Below, in pieces: positions 8,219 through 15,274 of a stretch of 18,837 bases of DNA; positions within the stretch are counted from its first letter, which is position 1; every line of letters starts with the position of its first letter. Under the pieces are notes generated by a model. That model ran no database searches. It saw only the letters and a program-made list of their open reading frames with translations, and was not told the origin of the DNA. The DNA lies in the NCBI GenBank assembly GCA_023412655.1, contig JAEYNH010000077.1, forward strand, positions 1-18,837, given 5' to 3'. The stretch is from Pseudomonadota bacterium. GTDB lineage: Bacteria; Pseudomonadota; Alphaproteobacteria; Caulobacterales; Caulobacteraceae. A program made the position numbers and the translations under genes.

Positions 8219-9321
8219 GCGGCCTGCTCCCGGCGGGGCGTTGCGACCGTCAGGCCCAGGTGGCTGTAGATTTCCAGGACGCCGGCGGTCATGGCCTGCG
8301 CCGTAAAGGCGCCGGCCCGCTCGCGTGCGGCCGCGCCCATCGCCTTGGCCCTGGCCGGATCGGCGGCGAGCGCATCGAAGGCCCCGGCGAAAGCTGCGGC
8401 GTCGGCCGGATCGGCGAAGACCGCCACCTCGTCCCACAGCTCGCGGAAGGTGGGGATGTCCGACAGCACGAGGGCGCAGCCGGCCTGGGCCGCCTCCAGA
8501 ACCCCCAGGCCGAAGGGCTCGTAGAGGGCGCTGCTGGCGTAGATGAGACTGGCGCGCATCTGGGCCTGGACCTGGCTGGCGGGCAGGCGGCCGAGGGCCT
8601 GGAGGTTGTGCGCCGCCAGGTGGCCGCCCGCCGGACCTTCGAGGGGACCTGCGGCGCGAACCGGCACGCCGCACAGGCCGGCTGCGGCGTCGAGGACGCT
8701 GGCGTTCTTGCCCTCGTCCCACAAACGCCCGGCCGTGAACGCCGTCAGTTCCCGGTCGCCCGCCGGCGGGTCGCCCCCGGTGGCGCGGCCGTTGTGGACC
8801 ACGAACGGGGCCGGGATCTCGTAGAGGTCGGCGGTGGTCCGGGCGAAGGCGTGGCTCGGGGCGACAAGTGCGTCACAGGCCAGCAGGCCGCGCCACAGCG
8901 CGCGGGTGCGCCAGCGGAAGTCCTCGGGCATCGGCCCATCCTTCACCGCCGCCCACCAGCTGGCGAGGCATGAGTGGCAGGCCCCCACCACGGGCGCATC
9001 GCAGCCCGCGACGGCCAGGGCCGGACTGTTGAGGTGCACGAGGTCGGCGCCAACTCCTCGGGCGAGCCCCCGAAGCGCCGCGGCGGCGTCCTCGATCTCG
9101 GCGGGCTCGGCGGCGGCCCAGTCCAGGGGCAGCCCGGTGTTCACGAGCTCGATGTCCGGGATGGCCGCGGCAGCGGCCCGCTGGTCCGCGGACGGCGAGG
9201 GGCCAAGGGTGACGAGGATGGTCCGCACGCCGGCCTCGGCGAGCCCAGCCGCGAGGTCGAGGGCATAGGTCCAGACACCGCCCACCGCGTCCGCGGTCAT
9301 GAGGATGCGCGGCGGGCTCAC
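8215..9321 (-). CDS. GT4 family glycosyltransferase
   Basis: A 368-aa retaining GT-B glycosyltransferase. The GTG at 9321 starts VSPPRILMTADAVGGVWTY, with the acceptor-side GGVWTY loop typical of GT4. The stop of the upstream epimerase overlaps this GTG by 4 bases, and the frame upstream of it is a shadow. Later come HLNSPALAVAG, LVAPSHAFARTT, and the C-terminal domain with TAFTAGRLWDEGKN and EPFGLGVLE. The last is a perfect EX7E motif (Glu268 and Glu276), which binds the nucleotide sugar. Length and order are normal. It is cytoplasmic. As the only GT4 in the operon, and transcribed before the three CgeB-like enzymes, it could act early in assembly; that order is a guess. Confidence 0.88.
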   Translation of the reverse strand: MSPPRILMTADAVGGVWTYALDLAAGLAEAGVRTILVTLGPSPSADQRAAAAAIPDIELVNTGLPLDWAAAEPAEIEDAAAALRGLARGVGADLVHLNSPALAVAGCDAPVVGACHSCLASWWAAVKDGPMPEDFRWRTRALWRGLLACDALVAPSHAFARTTADLYEIPAPFVVHNGRATGGDPPAGDRELTAFTAGRLWDEGKNASVLDAAAGLCGVPVRAAGPLEGPAGGHLAAHNLQALGRLPASQVQAQMRASLIYASSALYEPFGLGVLEAAQAGCALVLSDIPTFRELWDEVAVFADPADAAAFAGAFDALAADPARAKAMGAAARERAGAFTAQAMTAGVLEIYSHLGLTVATPRREQAA

Positions 9322-10367
9322 GGCAGCGCCTCGGCGGTGGGGCGGGTGACCGGGGCGGGACGGTGCTCGGCCTCGAGCCAGGCGGCCAGTTCGGCCACGC
9401 CCGTGCGCCAGTCCTTCGGACGGCCCAGGCCCAGTTCCCGGCGCGCGGCGGTGGTGTCGGCCACGAAGTAGCGCTGATCGCCCGCCCGCCAGCCGGAAAA
9501 CTCCACCTTCGGGGCCTCGCCGATGAGCTCGCCGATGCGCCCCAGCAGTTGCAGCAGGCTGACCGCATTCTCCGGCCCGCCGCCGAGGTTGAAGGCCCGG
9601 CCCTTGACGCGCTCGATGCGCCGCCACGCCGCCACGTAGGCGTCCACCGCGTCGTCCACGTGCAGCACGTCGCGCACCTGCCGCCCGTCGCCGTAGATCG
9701 AGATCGGCTGGTCCTTCAGCGCCCGGATGAGGAAGTGAGCCACCCAGCCCTGGTCCTCGGTGCCCATCTGATGCGGGCCGTAGATGCAGCTCATGCGCAG
9801 GACGCAGGTGGGCGTCCCGAAGCTGCGGGCGTAGTCGAGGACGTACTGGTCGGCGGCCCCCTTGGAGCAGCCGTAGGGCGTATGGAAGTCGAGGGGCCGG
9901 GTCTCGTCGACCCCCCGGCCGCGCAGGCGGCCATCGGCGGGCAGGTAGGCCTCGTTCGCCAGCTCCAGCCGGATGTCCGCCAAGTCGCCATAGACCTTGT
10001 TGGTGCTGGCGAAGATCACCGGCGCGCCGGTGCGGCGAGCGGCTTCCAGCACGTTCAGCGTGCCCCGCACATTGATCTCGAAATCGTCGATCGGCTCGAC
10101 GAGGCTGGTGGTCACCGCCACCTGAGCGGCCAGATGGAACACCACGTCCGAGCCGGCCGCCGCCTGCTGCACGGCGGCGTCGTCACGGACGTCGGCGCGG
10201 ACCGCCTCGATGCGTTCGCCATAGGTGCGCTGCAGCCACGCCAGGTTCCGTTCCACGCCGGGCCGGGCGAGGGCGTCCAGCACGGTCACATCGACGCCGT
10301 CGCTCGCGAGCCGGGCGGCGAGGTTGCAGCCGATGAAGCCCGCCCCGCCGGTGATCAGCGCCCTCAT
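9318..10367 (-). CDS. CDP-paratose/tyvelose 2-epimerase-like NAD-dependent SDR
   Basis: A 349-aa extended SDR. ITGGAGFIG (5-13) binds NAD. FHLAAQVAVTTS (77-88) and FASTNKVYGD (119-128) give the active-site Thr122, and HTPYGCSKGAADQYVLDYAR gives Tyr165 and Lys169. RMSCIYGPHQMGTEDQGWVA is strikingly like RfbE, the CDP-paratose 2-epimerase that makes CDP-tyvelose, and distinguishes this branch from ordinary GalE or dTDP-glucose dehydratase. The inserted stretch between VYGD and DETRPLDF is also usual there. No CDP-3,6-dideoxyhexose pathway genes lie nearby, so the true substrate may be another nucleotide sugar. The start is ATG 10367, overlapping the upstream stop by 4 bases; the upstream continuation of the frame is a shadow. 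Confidence 0.9.
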   Translation of the reverse strand: MRALITGGAGFIGCNLAARLASDGVDVTVLDALARPGVERNLAWLQRTYGERIEAVRADVRDDAAVQQAAAGSDVVFHLAAQVAVTTSLVEPIDDFEINVRGTLNVLEAARRTGAPVIFASTNKVYGDLADIRLELANEAYLPADGRLRGRGVDETRPLDFHTPYGCSKGAADQYVLDYARSFGTPTCVLRMSCIYGPHQMGTEDQGWVAHFLIRALKDQPISIYGDGRQVRDVLHVDDAVDAYVAAWRRIERVKGRAFNLGGGPENAVSLLQLLGRIGELIGEAPKVEFSGWRAGDQRYFVADTTAARRELGLGRPKDWRTGVAELAAWLEAEHRPAPVTRPTAEALP

Positions 10368-11476
10368 GCAACGAGCCCGCGCATCTCGAGCTCCTTGCGG
10401 GCTTCCACGACGCGGTCCTCGGCCTCCTGCCGGGCGACCCAGTCGGCGAGTTCGGCCAGGCCCTCGGCGAAGTCCTCCTGGGCCCGGTAGCCCAGCACGT
10501 CCCCGGCGCGGGTGAGGTCCGGGATGCAGTGGCGGATGTCGCCGGCGCGGGCCTTGCCGGCGATCTCGGGCTCCAGGTCCGGCCGGCCCATGGCGCAGGC
10601 CTGCAGCCGGGCCACTTCCTCCACCGAACGGTCCTCGCCCGAGCCGATGTTGAACACCTCGCCGTCCGCCTGGGGCTGGCGCAGCGCCAGGATGAAGGCG
10701 CGGGCCACGTCGCGGACATGGACGAAGTCGCGGCGCTGCTGGCCGTCCTCGAACACCATCGGGGCCTGTCCGTTGGCGATGCGCGAGGCGAAGATCGCCA
10801 GCACGCCGGTGTAGGGGTTGGAGAGCGCCTGCCCGGGCCCATAGGCGTTCCACAGGCGCAGGGCCGAGCCGGCCATGCCGTACTGGCGGGTGAGCGTCAG
10901 GGTCAGACGCTCCTGCACGAACTTGCCGATGGCGTAGACCGACTTCAGGCCGTTGGGCTTGGTCTCGGGCGTGGGCACGGGGACGAGTGGCCGCCCCTGG
11001 GCGTCCAGCGGATCCCAGGAGCCGTCGGGGTTGCGGCCCGAGCGCACCACGTCGTCGAAAACGCGGCCGTCCACATCGCGGTACAGCCCCTCGCCGTAGA
11101 TCGACATGGACGAGGCCACCACCACCCGCTCCACCGGCTGGTCGATCAGCTGCTGGAAGAGAACCGCCGTGCCGTAGTCGTTCACCGAGGTGTAGCGGTC
11201 GACCGCGTACATGCTCTGGCCGACCCCGACCTCGGCCGCCAGGTGCACCACCTGATCGATCCCCCGGAGCGCCTTGAGGACCGCCGCCTCGTCCCGGACA
11301 TCGCCCACCTGCAGTTCGACATCGGCATGCAGTTCGGCCGGCCTGACGCGGTTGGGGTGGACCTGCTCGATGAGGCTGTCGAGGACCCGGACGTTGTCGC
11401 CCTGTTCGAGCAGCGCCTGGGCCAGGTGTCTTCCGATGAAGCCGGCTCCGCCGGTGATCAGGACCGTCTTGCTCAC
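10364..11476 (-). CDS. dTDP-L-rhamnose 4-epimerase-like SDR, first gene of the minus operon
   Basis: A 370-aa extended SDR. ITGGAGFIGRHL (7-18) binds NAD. HLAAEVGVGQSMY (78-90) and VVASSMSIYGEGLYR (119-133) follow, then a roughly 45-residue insert ending PVPTPETKP, and the catalytic SVYAIGKF with Tyr181 and Lys185. The SNPYTGVLAIFASR and DGQQRRDFVHVRDVARA segments and GDIRHC near the end resemble the dTDP-6-deoxy-L-talose/L-rhamnose 4-epimerase group. A simple GalE would lack the insert. Substrate identity is therefore a family guess. The start is GTG 11476, supported by AGGGG at 11484-11488 with 7 bases of spacing. It heads the nine-gene operon and is read from the divergent control region shared with ino1. 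Confidence 0.88.
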   Translation of the reverse strand: MSKTVLITGGAGFIGRHLAQALLEQGDNVRVLDSLIEQVHPNRVRPAELHADVELQVGDVRDEAAVLKALRGIDQVVHLAAEVGVGQSMYAVDRYTSVNDYGTAVLFQQLIDQPVERVVVASSMSIYGEGLYRDVDGRVFDDVVRSGRNPDGSWDPLDAQGRPLVPVPTPETKPNGLKSVYAIGKFVQERLTLTLTRQYGMAGSALRLWNAYGPGQALSNPYTGVLAIFASRIANGQAPMVFEDGQQRRDFVHVRDVARAFILALRQPQADGEVFNIGSGEDRSVEEVARLQACAMGRPDLEPEIAGKARAGDIRHCIPDLTRAGDVLGYRAQEDFAEGLAELADWVARQEAEDRVVEARKELEMRGLVA

Positions 11477-11633
11477 GGCCGTTCCCCTGCCGTAGACTTC
11501 AGGTTAGGGCTGACGGCCGCACTGCGGTGCGCTCCTGGCATGGCGATGTCCCTCGTCCAACTGCCAAGCCAAACCCATCATCTTCATGTAAGTTCCCGGC
11601 GATCCAAGTAAAGCGTCGCCTCAAAGTGCCGGT

Positions 11634-11649
11634 CTATTGATTTCAATAG
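11634..11649. promoter_or_regulatory. Inverted repeat, candidate operator
   Basis: CTATTGA and TCAATAG are perfect 7-base arms separated by TT. The dyad lies near the centre of the divergent region, about 158 bases before the minus-operon start. It is too short and AT-rich to be a terminator, so a binding site for a dimeric regulator is the natural reading. Confidence 0.4.
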
Positions 11650-11813
11650 GATTCTGGCGCGACATTGGCTCGTTGAATATTGCAATTGATAAATTTTCGC
11701 CGCCACCGGCGCGCAAGCTTAAGCTTGAACTGGAATGTAATTTGTTATTGTAGCGGGATAAACAAAAGTAAGTGTCTGCGGATAACTAATGATAGGCGAG
11801 GAACAAAGCTGTC

Positions 11814-11829
11814 GGTCAAGCTGTTGACC
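11814..11829. promoter_or_regulatory. Inverted repeat upstream of ino1, candidate operator
   Basis: GGTCAA and TTGACC form perfect 6-base arms with a 4-base spacer, ending 50 bases before the ino1 ATG. The position fits a regulator acting on the plus-strand operon. TTGACC also resembles a -35 box, but no matching -10 is seen after it. Confidence 0.4.
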
Positions 11830-11879
11830 CGCCGTACTTAGCTCGGGCCGCCCCGCGTCGCCCGGCATGCGAGGGCGTC

Positions 11880-13001
11880 ATGAACCGCAGCAAAGTCCGT
11901 GTGGCCGTAGTGGGCGTAGGCAACTGCGCCTCGTCCTTCGTCCAGGGTGTCCACCACTACAGGGGAGCCGACCCCCGCGATCCGCCCCCCGGGCTGATGC
12001 ATGTGGACCTCGGTGGCTACGCCGTCGGCGACATCGAGGTGGTCGCGGCCTTCGATATCCATGTCGGCAAGGTCGGGAGGGACATCAGCGAGGCGATCCT
12101 CGTTCACCCGAACAACACCATGGTGTTCTGCCGTCCGCCGGCCTCGGGCGTGGTGGTGCAGCGGGGCCCGACGTTCGACGGGATCGGCCAGTACATGGCC
12201 GACGAGATCGAGGAAGCGCCGGCGCCGCCGGTAGACGTGGCCCAGGCCCTGCGGGAGGCCAGGGCCGACGTGCTGGTCTCCTACCTGCCGGTGGGCTCGC
12301 AGAGGGCGACCGAATACTACGCCACCCAGGCCCTGGAGGCCGGCTGCGCCTTCGTGAACTGCATCCCGGTGTTCATCGCTTCCAACCCGGTATGGGCCAA
12401 GCGCTTCGAGAAGCGCGGCCTGCCCATCGTGGGTGACGACATCAAGAGCCAGGTGGGCGCCACCATCGTCCACCGCGTGCTGGCCAACCTGTTCCGCGAC
12501 CGCGGCGTGCGGATCGACCGCACCTACCAGCTCAACTTCGGCGGCAACGCCGACTTCAAGAACATGCTGGAGCGCGAGCGGCTGACGTCCAAGAAGATCT
12601 CCAAGACCCAGGCGGTGACCAGCCAGATGGAAGGCCAGCCGCAGGCGGACGACGTGCACGTGGGACCCAGCGACTTCGTGCCTTGGCTGAGCGATCGCAA
12701 ATGGGCCCACATCCGCGTCGAGGGGACCACCTTCGGCGGGGCGCCGCTGAACGTCGAACTGAAGCTGGAGGTCTGGGACAGTCCCAATTCCGCGGGCGTG
12801 GTGATCGACGCGGTCCGCTGCGCCAAACTGGGCCTCGATCGCCGCATCGGCGGGCCGCTGCTCGGCCCTTCCAGCTATTTCATGAAGTCGCCGCCCGAGC
12901 AGTACACCGACCATGAGGCGCGGGAGCGGACCCTGCGCTTCATCGCCGGCGACGAACGGGCCGCGGGAGACATCACGCTCGCGGTGCAACTGGCGTCATG
13001 A
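11880..13001 (+). CDS. ino1: Inositol-3-phosphate synthase (prokaryotic type)
   Basis: A 373-aa cytosolic enzyme that would convert glucose 6-phosphate to 1D-myo-inositol 3-phosphate using bound NAD. VVGVGNCASS (10-19) is the NAD-binding loop of this family. GDDIKSQVGATIVHR with Lys189, NFGGNADFKNM from Asn219, and TSKKISKTQAV with Lys238-242 are the catalytic-region motifs, and LKLEVWDSPNSAGVVIDA follows. Length is like the mycobacterial Ino1 and much shorter than eukaryotic forms. GAGGG at 11871-11875 lies 4 bases before ATG 11880; another ATG at 11867 is in the wrong frame. It heads the plus-strand operon, with its stop overlapping the methyltransferase start by 4 bases. No phosphatidylinositol synthase or mycothiol genes are seen, so the inositol is likely used for the product of this locus. 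Confidence 0.95.
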   Translation: MNRSKVRVAVVGVGNCASSFVQGVHHYRGADPRDPPPGLMHVDLGGYAVGDIEVVAAFDIHVGKVGRDISEAILVHPNNTMVFCRPPASGVVVQRGPTFDGIGQYMADEIEEAPAPPVDVAQALREARADVLVSYLPVGSQRATEYYATQALEAGCAFVNCIPVFIASNPVWAKRFEKRGLPIVGDDIKSQVGATIVHRVLANLFRDRGVRIDRTYQLNFGGNADFKNMLERERLTSKKISKTQAVTSQMEGQPQADDVHVGPSDFVPWLSDRKWAHIRVEGTTFGGAPLNVELKLEVWDSPNSAGVVIDAVRCAKLGLDRRIGGPLLGPSSYFMKSPPEQYTDHEARERTLRFIAGDERAAGDITLAVQLAS

Positions 13002-13843
13002 GCGTGCAGCCCCTGTCAAATCGTCCCCTGCCCAAGGATCGCCCGTCGTCCAAGGATCGCCCGCTGTCCACGGCCGAGATCCAGGCCCGCATCGCCGAGC
13101 TTGGCGACTGGTTCCACAACATGGACCTGGCGGGCGTGCCCACCGCCCCGAACCACTTCCTCAACGACTATCCGAACGTCAAATGGCGGCGGTTCGCCCA
13201 CGCCATCCCCGAGGACCTCGCCGGCAGGTCGGTGCTCGATATCGGCTGCAACGCCGGCTTCTACAGCATGGAGATGAAGCGCCGCGGCGCGGAGCGGGTG
13301 CTCGGCGTCGATTTCGATGACCGCTACCTGGCCCAGGCCCGCTTCGCCGCCGAGGTGAAGGGCTACGATATCGAGTTCCGCAGGCTGTCGGTCTACGACC
13401 TGGGCCTGCTTGGCGAGCGCTTCGACATCGTCCTGTTCATGGGCGTCTTCTACCACCTGCGCCATCCCCTGCTGGCGCTGGACCTCATCCATGAGCACGT
13501 CGCCCGCGACTTGCTGGTCTTCCAGTCGATGCAGCGCGGCTCGGCGGAGATCGAGCCCGTCAGGGCCGACTATGACTTCTTCGAACAGGACCACTTCGGC
13601 GCCCCGGGCTACCCGAAGATGCACTTCATCGAGCACAGCTACGCCCACGACTGGACCAACTGGTGGGCGCCCAACGCCGCCGCTTCGGCCGCCATGCTGC
13701 GAAGCGCCGGCTTCGAGATCCTGGAACAGCCCGAGGCGGAGGTCTTCATCTGCCGACGGGGAGAACGGCCCACCGCGGCCGGCGCCGTCTATCCGGCCGC
13801 GCCGCGCTCCGGTGGCAAGACCAATGGAGGGGGCGCGCGGTGA
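12998..13843 (+). CDS. SAM-dependent methyltransferase, CmoB/DUF1698-like
   Basis: A 281-aa class I methyltransferase. The SAM-binding motif VLDIGCNAGFYSMEM starts at residue 79, with the acidic end of strand two in VLGVDFDDRYL. FDIVLFMGVFYHLRHPLLAL is the motif IV/post-motif region, and a Trp-rich HDWTNWWAPN segment follows. An upstream GDWFHNMDLAG...PNHFLNDYPNVKWRRF region is also found in CmoB-like proteins, which act on tRNA wobble uridine, and in a related family of small-molecule methyltransferases near sugar genes. I favour the latter because of the neighbours. The N-terminus carries a short repeat, SKDRP-like, from an 18-bp tandem duplication, and the last 25 residues look disordered. 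It overlaps ino1 and the glycosidase by 4 bases each. The methyl acceptor is unknown: an inositol, sugar or glycan end are all possible. Confidence 0.9.
   Translation: MSVQPLSNRPLPKDRPSSKDRPLSTAEIQARIAELGDWFHNMDLAGVPTAPNHFLNDYPNVKWRRFAHAIPEDLAGRSVLDIGCNAGFYSMEMKRRGAERVLGVDFDDRYLAQARFAAEVKGYDIEFRRLSVYDLGLLGERFDIVLFMGVFYHLRHPLLALDLIHEHVARDLLVFQSMQRGSAEIEPVRADYDFFEQDHFGAPGYPKMHFIEHSYAHDWTNWWAPNAAASAAMLRSAGFEILEQPEAEVFICRRGERPTAAGAVYPAAPRSGGKTNGGGAR
13032..13067. repeat. 18-bp tandem duplication at the methyltransferase N-terminus
   Basis: Two adjacent 18-base units starting CCAAGGATCGCCCG (13032-13049, 13050-13067) differ at two bases. They encode repeated Lys-Asp-Arg-Pro in a presumably flexible tail before the folded domain. 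Confidence 0.75.
13826..13832 (+). promoter_or_regulatory. Strong ribosome-binding site deciding the GTG start of the glycosidase
   Basis: GGAGGGG lies 7 bases before GTG 13840, inside the end of the methyltransferase gene. It matters because it places the first residue only nine codons before the catalytic NEP motif, ruling out a missing N-terminal half. Confidence 0.75.
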
Positions 13844-14754
13844 TCGAGGCCATCAAGATCTGGAACGAACCGAACAACAAGTCGCACTGGGACCCGAACC
13901 TCGATCCCGAATGGGACCTGTTCGCCCGGATGACCAGGCTTGCCGGCCAGGCGGTGGCCGCGGAGAGCCCGGGCCTGACCCGCGTGCTGGGCGGCATGTC
14001 CCCCATCGACCCGCACTTCCTTCAGCGGCTGGAAGCGCGCGGCGTGCTCGACCACGTGGACGTGGTGGCGATCCACGGCTTTCCCCTCGACTGGAACCTC
14101 TGGTCGATCGACGAGTGGCCGGCCAAGGTGGACGAGATCGCCGCCGTCACCGACAAGCCGATCTGGGTCACCGAGGTGGGCGTCTCCGCCTTCGGATCGG
14201 AAGAGGTGCAGGCCTGGGGCGTGCGCAAGACCGCCGAGCTGCTGGTGGGCAAGGTCCCGACCATCCACTGGTACTCGCTGTACGACCTGCCCAGGACCTG
14301 GGAGGCCACCACCCGCCACAAGGAGGCCGAGGGCTCTTCCTACTACCGGCATTTCCACATGGGCCTGCTGCGCGAGGATGGAACGCCGAAGCCCGCCCTG
14401 GACGCGTTCGCCGAGCATGGCGCGGGCATGGGCGTCTGCCAGTGGTTCCACTTTGAGGACCATCGGCTCGACGAGGCCGTGGGCTGGCTGAAGCGGCTGG
14501 GCGTGCGCCAGCTGCGCACCGGCCTGTCGTGGGCCGACAGCTTCCGCCCCGACGCCCTGGACTGGTTCGACCGGCAGATGGACGCCCTGGCCGACTTCGA
14601 CGTGACCGTGACCTTCTGCTTCACCCCCGAGCATCGGGGGATCGAGCCCCATCACACCAGCCCGCCCCAGGTGGCCGAGGAGTTCGCCGAGTTCTGCGCC
14701 GCCATGGTCCGCCGCTATGCGCCCGCCCGGGCCGCCGCCGTCGCCGCCGAGTAG
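13840..14754 (+). CDS. Clan GH-A glycoside hydrolase (beta-xylosidase-like), apparently circularly permuted
   Basis: A 304-aa cytoplasmic protein with no signal peptide. The start is GTG 13840, overlapping the previous stop by 4 bases, with GGAGGGG at 13826-13832 upstream; the frame further upstream is a shadow. Residues 5-12 read IKIWNEPN, the strand-4 motif with the acid/base Glu10 of clan GH-A enzymes such as GH39. VVAIHGF (75-81), WVTEVG with the likely nucleophile Glu112, IHWYSLYD (142-149) and GTPKPAL (181-187) follow in normal order and would end a usual barrel. Only then come VRQLRTGLSW (222-231), VTVTFCFTPEH (255-265) and EEFAEFCAAMVRRY (280-293), which look like strands 2 and 3 and helix 3, normally placed before the NEP motif. 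The barrel therefore seems to begin at strand 4. Both catalytic Glu residues are kept, so an active enzyme is likely. The substrate is unknown; a xyloside would fit the UXS in the locus. Confidence 0.85.
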   Translation: MIEAIKIWNEPNNKSHWDPNLDPEWDLFARMTRLAGQAVAAESPGLTRVLGGMSPIDPHFLQRLEARGVLDHVDVVAIHGFPLDWNLWSIDEWPAKVDEIAAVTDKPIWVTEVGVSAFGSEEVQAWGVRKTAELLVGKVPTIHWYSLYDLPRTWEATTRHKEAEGSSYYRHFHMGLLREDGTPKPALDAFAEHGAGMGVCQWFHFEDHRLDEAVGWLKRLGVRQLRTGLSWADSFRPDALDWFDRQMDALADFDVTVTFCFTPEHRGIEPHHTSPPQVAEEFAEFCAAMVRRYAPARAAAVAAE

Positions 14755-14755
14755 G

Positions 14756-15274
14756 ATGGCCCAGGCGCCGGACTTCAGCTGGATCACCCCGGACCTGGCG
14801 GTGGGCGGCGCCTTCGCCCCGGGACGGGCGGCGGGGCTCGCCCGCGACCATGGCGTGGGCGCGGTCGTCGATGTCCGCGTGGAGGACTGCGACGATCCGG
14901 AGGAACTGGCCGCCTGCGGCCTGCGGTTCCTGCACCTGCCGACCGAGGACCTGTGCGGCGTCAGCCTGCCGATGCTGGACGAGGGCGTGCGCTTCGCCCG
15001 GGAGATGGCCGGCGAGGGGCGGCGCCTGCTCATCCACTGCCAGCACGGCATCGGCCGCTCGGCCACGGTGGCCCTGTGCGTGCTGGTGGATCGCGGCTTC
15101 GCCCCCATGGAGGCCCTGACCACCGCCAAGGATGCCCGGGCGCTGGTCTCGCCAAGCCAGGCCCAGTACGAGGCCTGGACCCACTGGCTGCGCCTCAGGC
15201 GACCCCGGACGGCGGTCCCGAGCTATCACGAGTTCGGCTGCATCGCTTATCGCCACCTCGCCCAGAGCGCCTGA
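14756..15274 (+). CDS. Dual-specificity-type phosphatase
   Basis: A 172-aa cytoplasmic cysteine phosphatase of the DUSP/PTP superfamily. The signature HCQHGIGRSA gives the nucleophile Cys95 and phosphate-binding Arg101 (CX5R). Asp65, in LPTEDLCGV 30 residues upstream, is the likely general acid. The N-terminal strand ITPDLAVGGAF and the VGAVVDVRVED segment are typical of the compact DUSP core. Start ATG 14756 lies one base after the glycosidase stop; the open frame reaches 14717 but that part is Pro-rich shadow, and no strong ribosome-binding site is seen. DUSP-like enzymes can act on phosphoproteins, phosphoinositides, inositol phosphates or glycans. Linked to ino1, an inositol-phosphate substrate is attractive, but the sequence alone does not show it. 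The C-terminus continues 30 residues past the core. Confidence 0.87.
   Translation: MAQAPDFSWITPDLAVGGAFAPGRAAGLARDHGVGAVVDVRVEDCDDPEELAACGLRFLHLPTEDLCGVSLPMLDEGVRFAREMAGEGRRLLIHCQHGIGRSATVALCVLVDRGFAPMEALTTAKDARALVSPSQAQYEAWTHWLRLRRPRTAVPSYHEFGCIAYRHLAQSA

Larger units (their letters stand above)
11477..11879. promoter_or_regulatory. AT-rich divergent control region between the two operons
   Basis: This 403-base gap separates the starts of the two divergent operons, and its middle (about 11575-11815) is far more AT-rich than anything else in the window. It must hold promoters for both directions. I see no textbook -35/-10 pair in either direction; TTGAAC at 11725-11730 followed 15 bases later by TATTGT is a weak plus-strand candidate. 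It contains three inverted repeats (listed separately or below): CTATTGA-TT-TCAATAG, the 12-bp palindrome AAGCTTAAGCTT at 11715-11726, and GGTCAA-N4-TTGACC. One GANTC site (GATTC, 11650-11654), the CcrM methylation target in alphaproteobacteria, lies beside the first repeat. A 27-codon frame on the minus strand (11587-11504) is open but has no coding bias. Confidence 0.6.

Noticed and set aside
11504..11587. 27-codon minus-strand frame just before the first epimerase, possible leader peptide
   Set aside because: It starts with ATG and ends 27 bases before the GTG, but has no coding bias, no repeated regulatory codons and no attenuator hairpin pair.
12998..13843. Methyltransferase as the tRNA-modifying enzyme CmoB
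   Set aside because: The core resembles CmoB, but there is no CmoA partner and the gene is locked into a sugar/inositol operon, so a small-molecule acceptor is more likely.
13842..14754. Glycosidase as a 5'-truncated pseudogene that lost its first barrel strands
   Set aside because: The missing strands appear to be present at the C-terminus, both catalytic Glu residues are kept, and the start has a strong ribosome-binding site and a coupled overlap.
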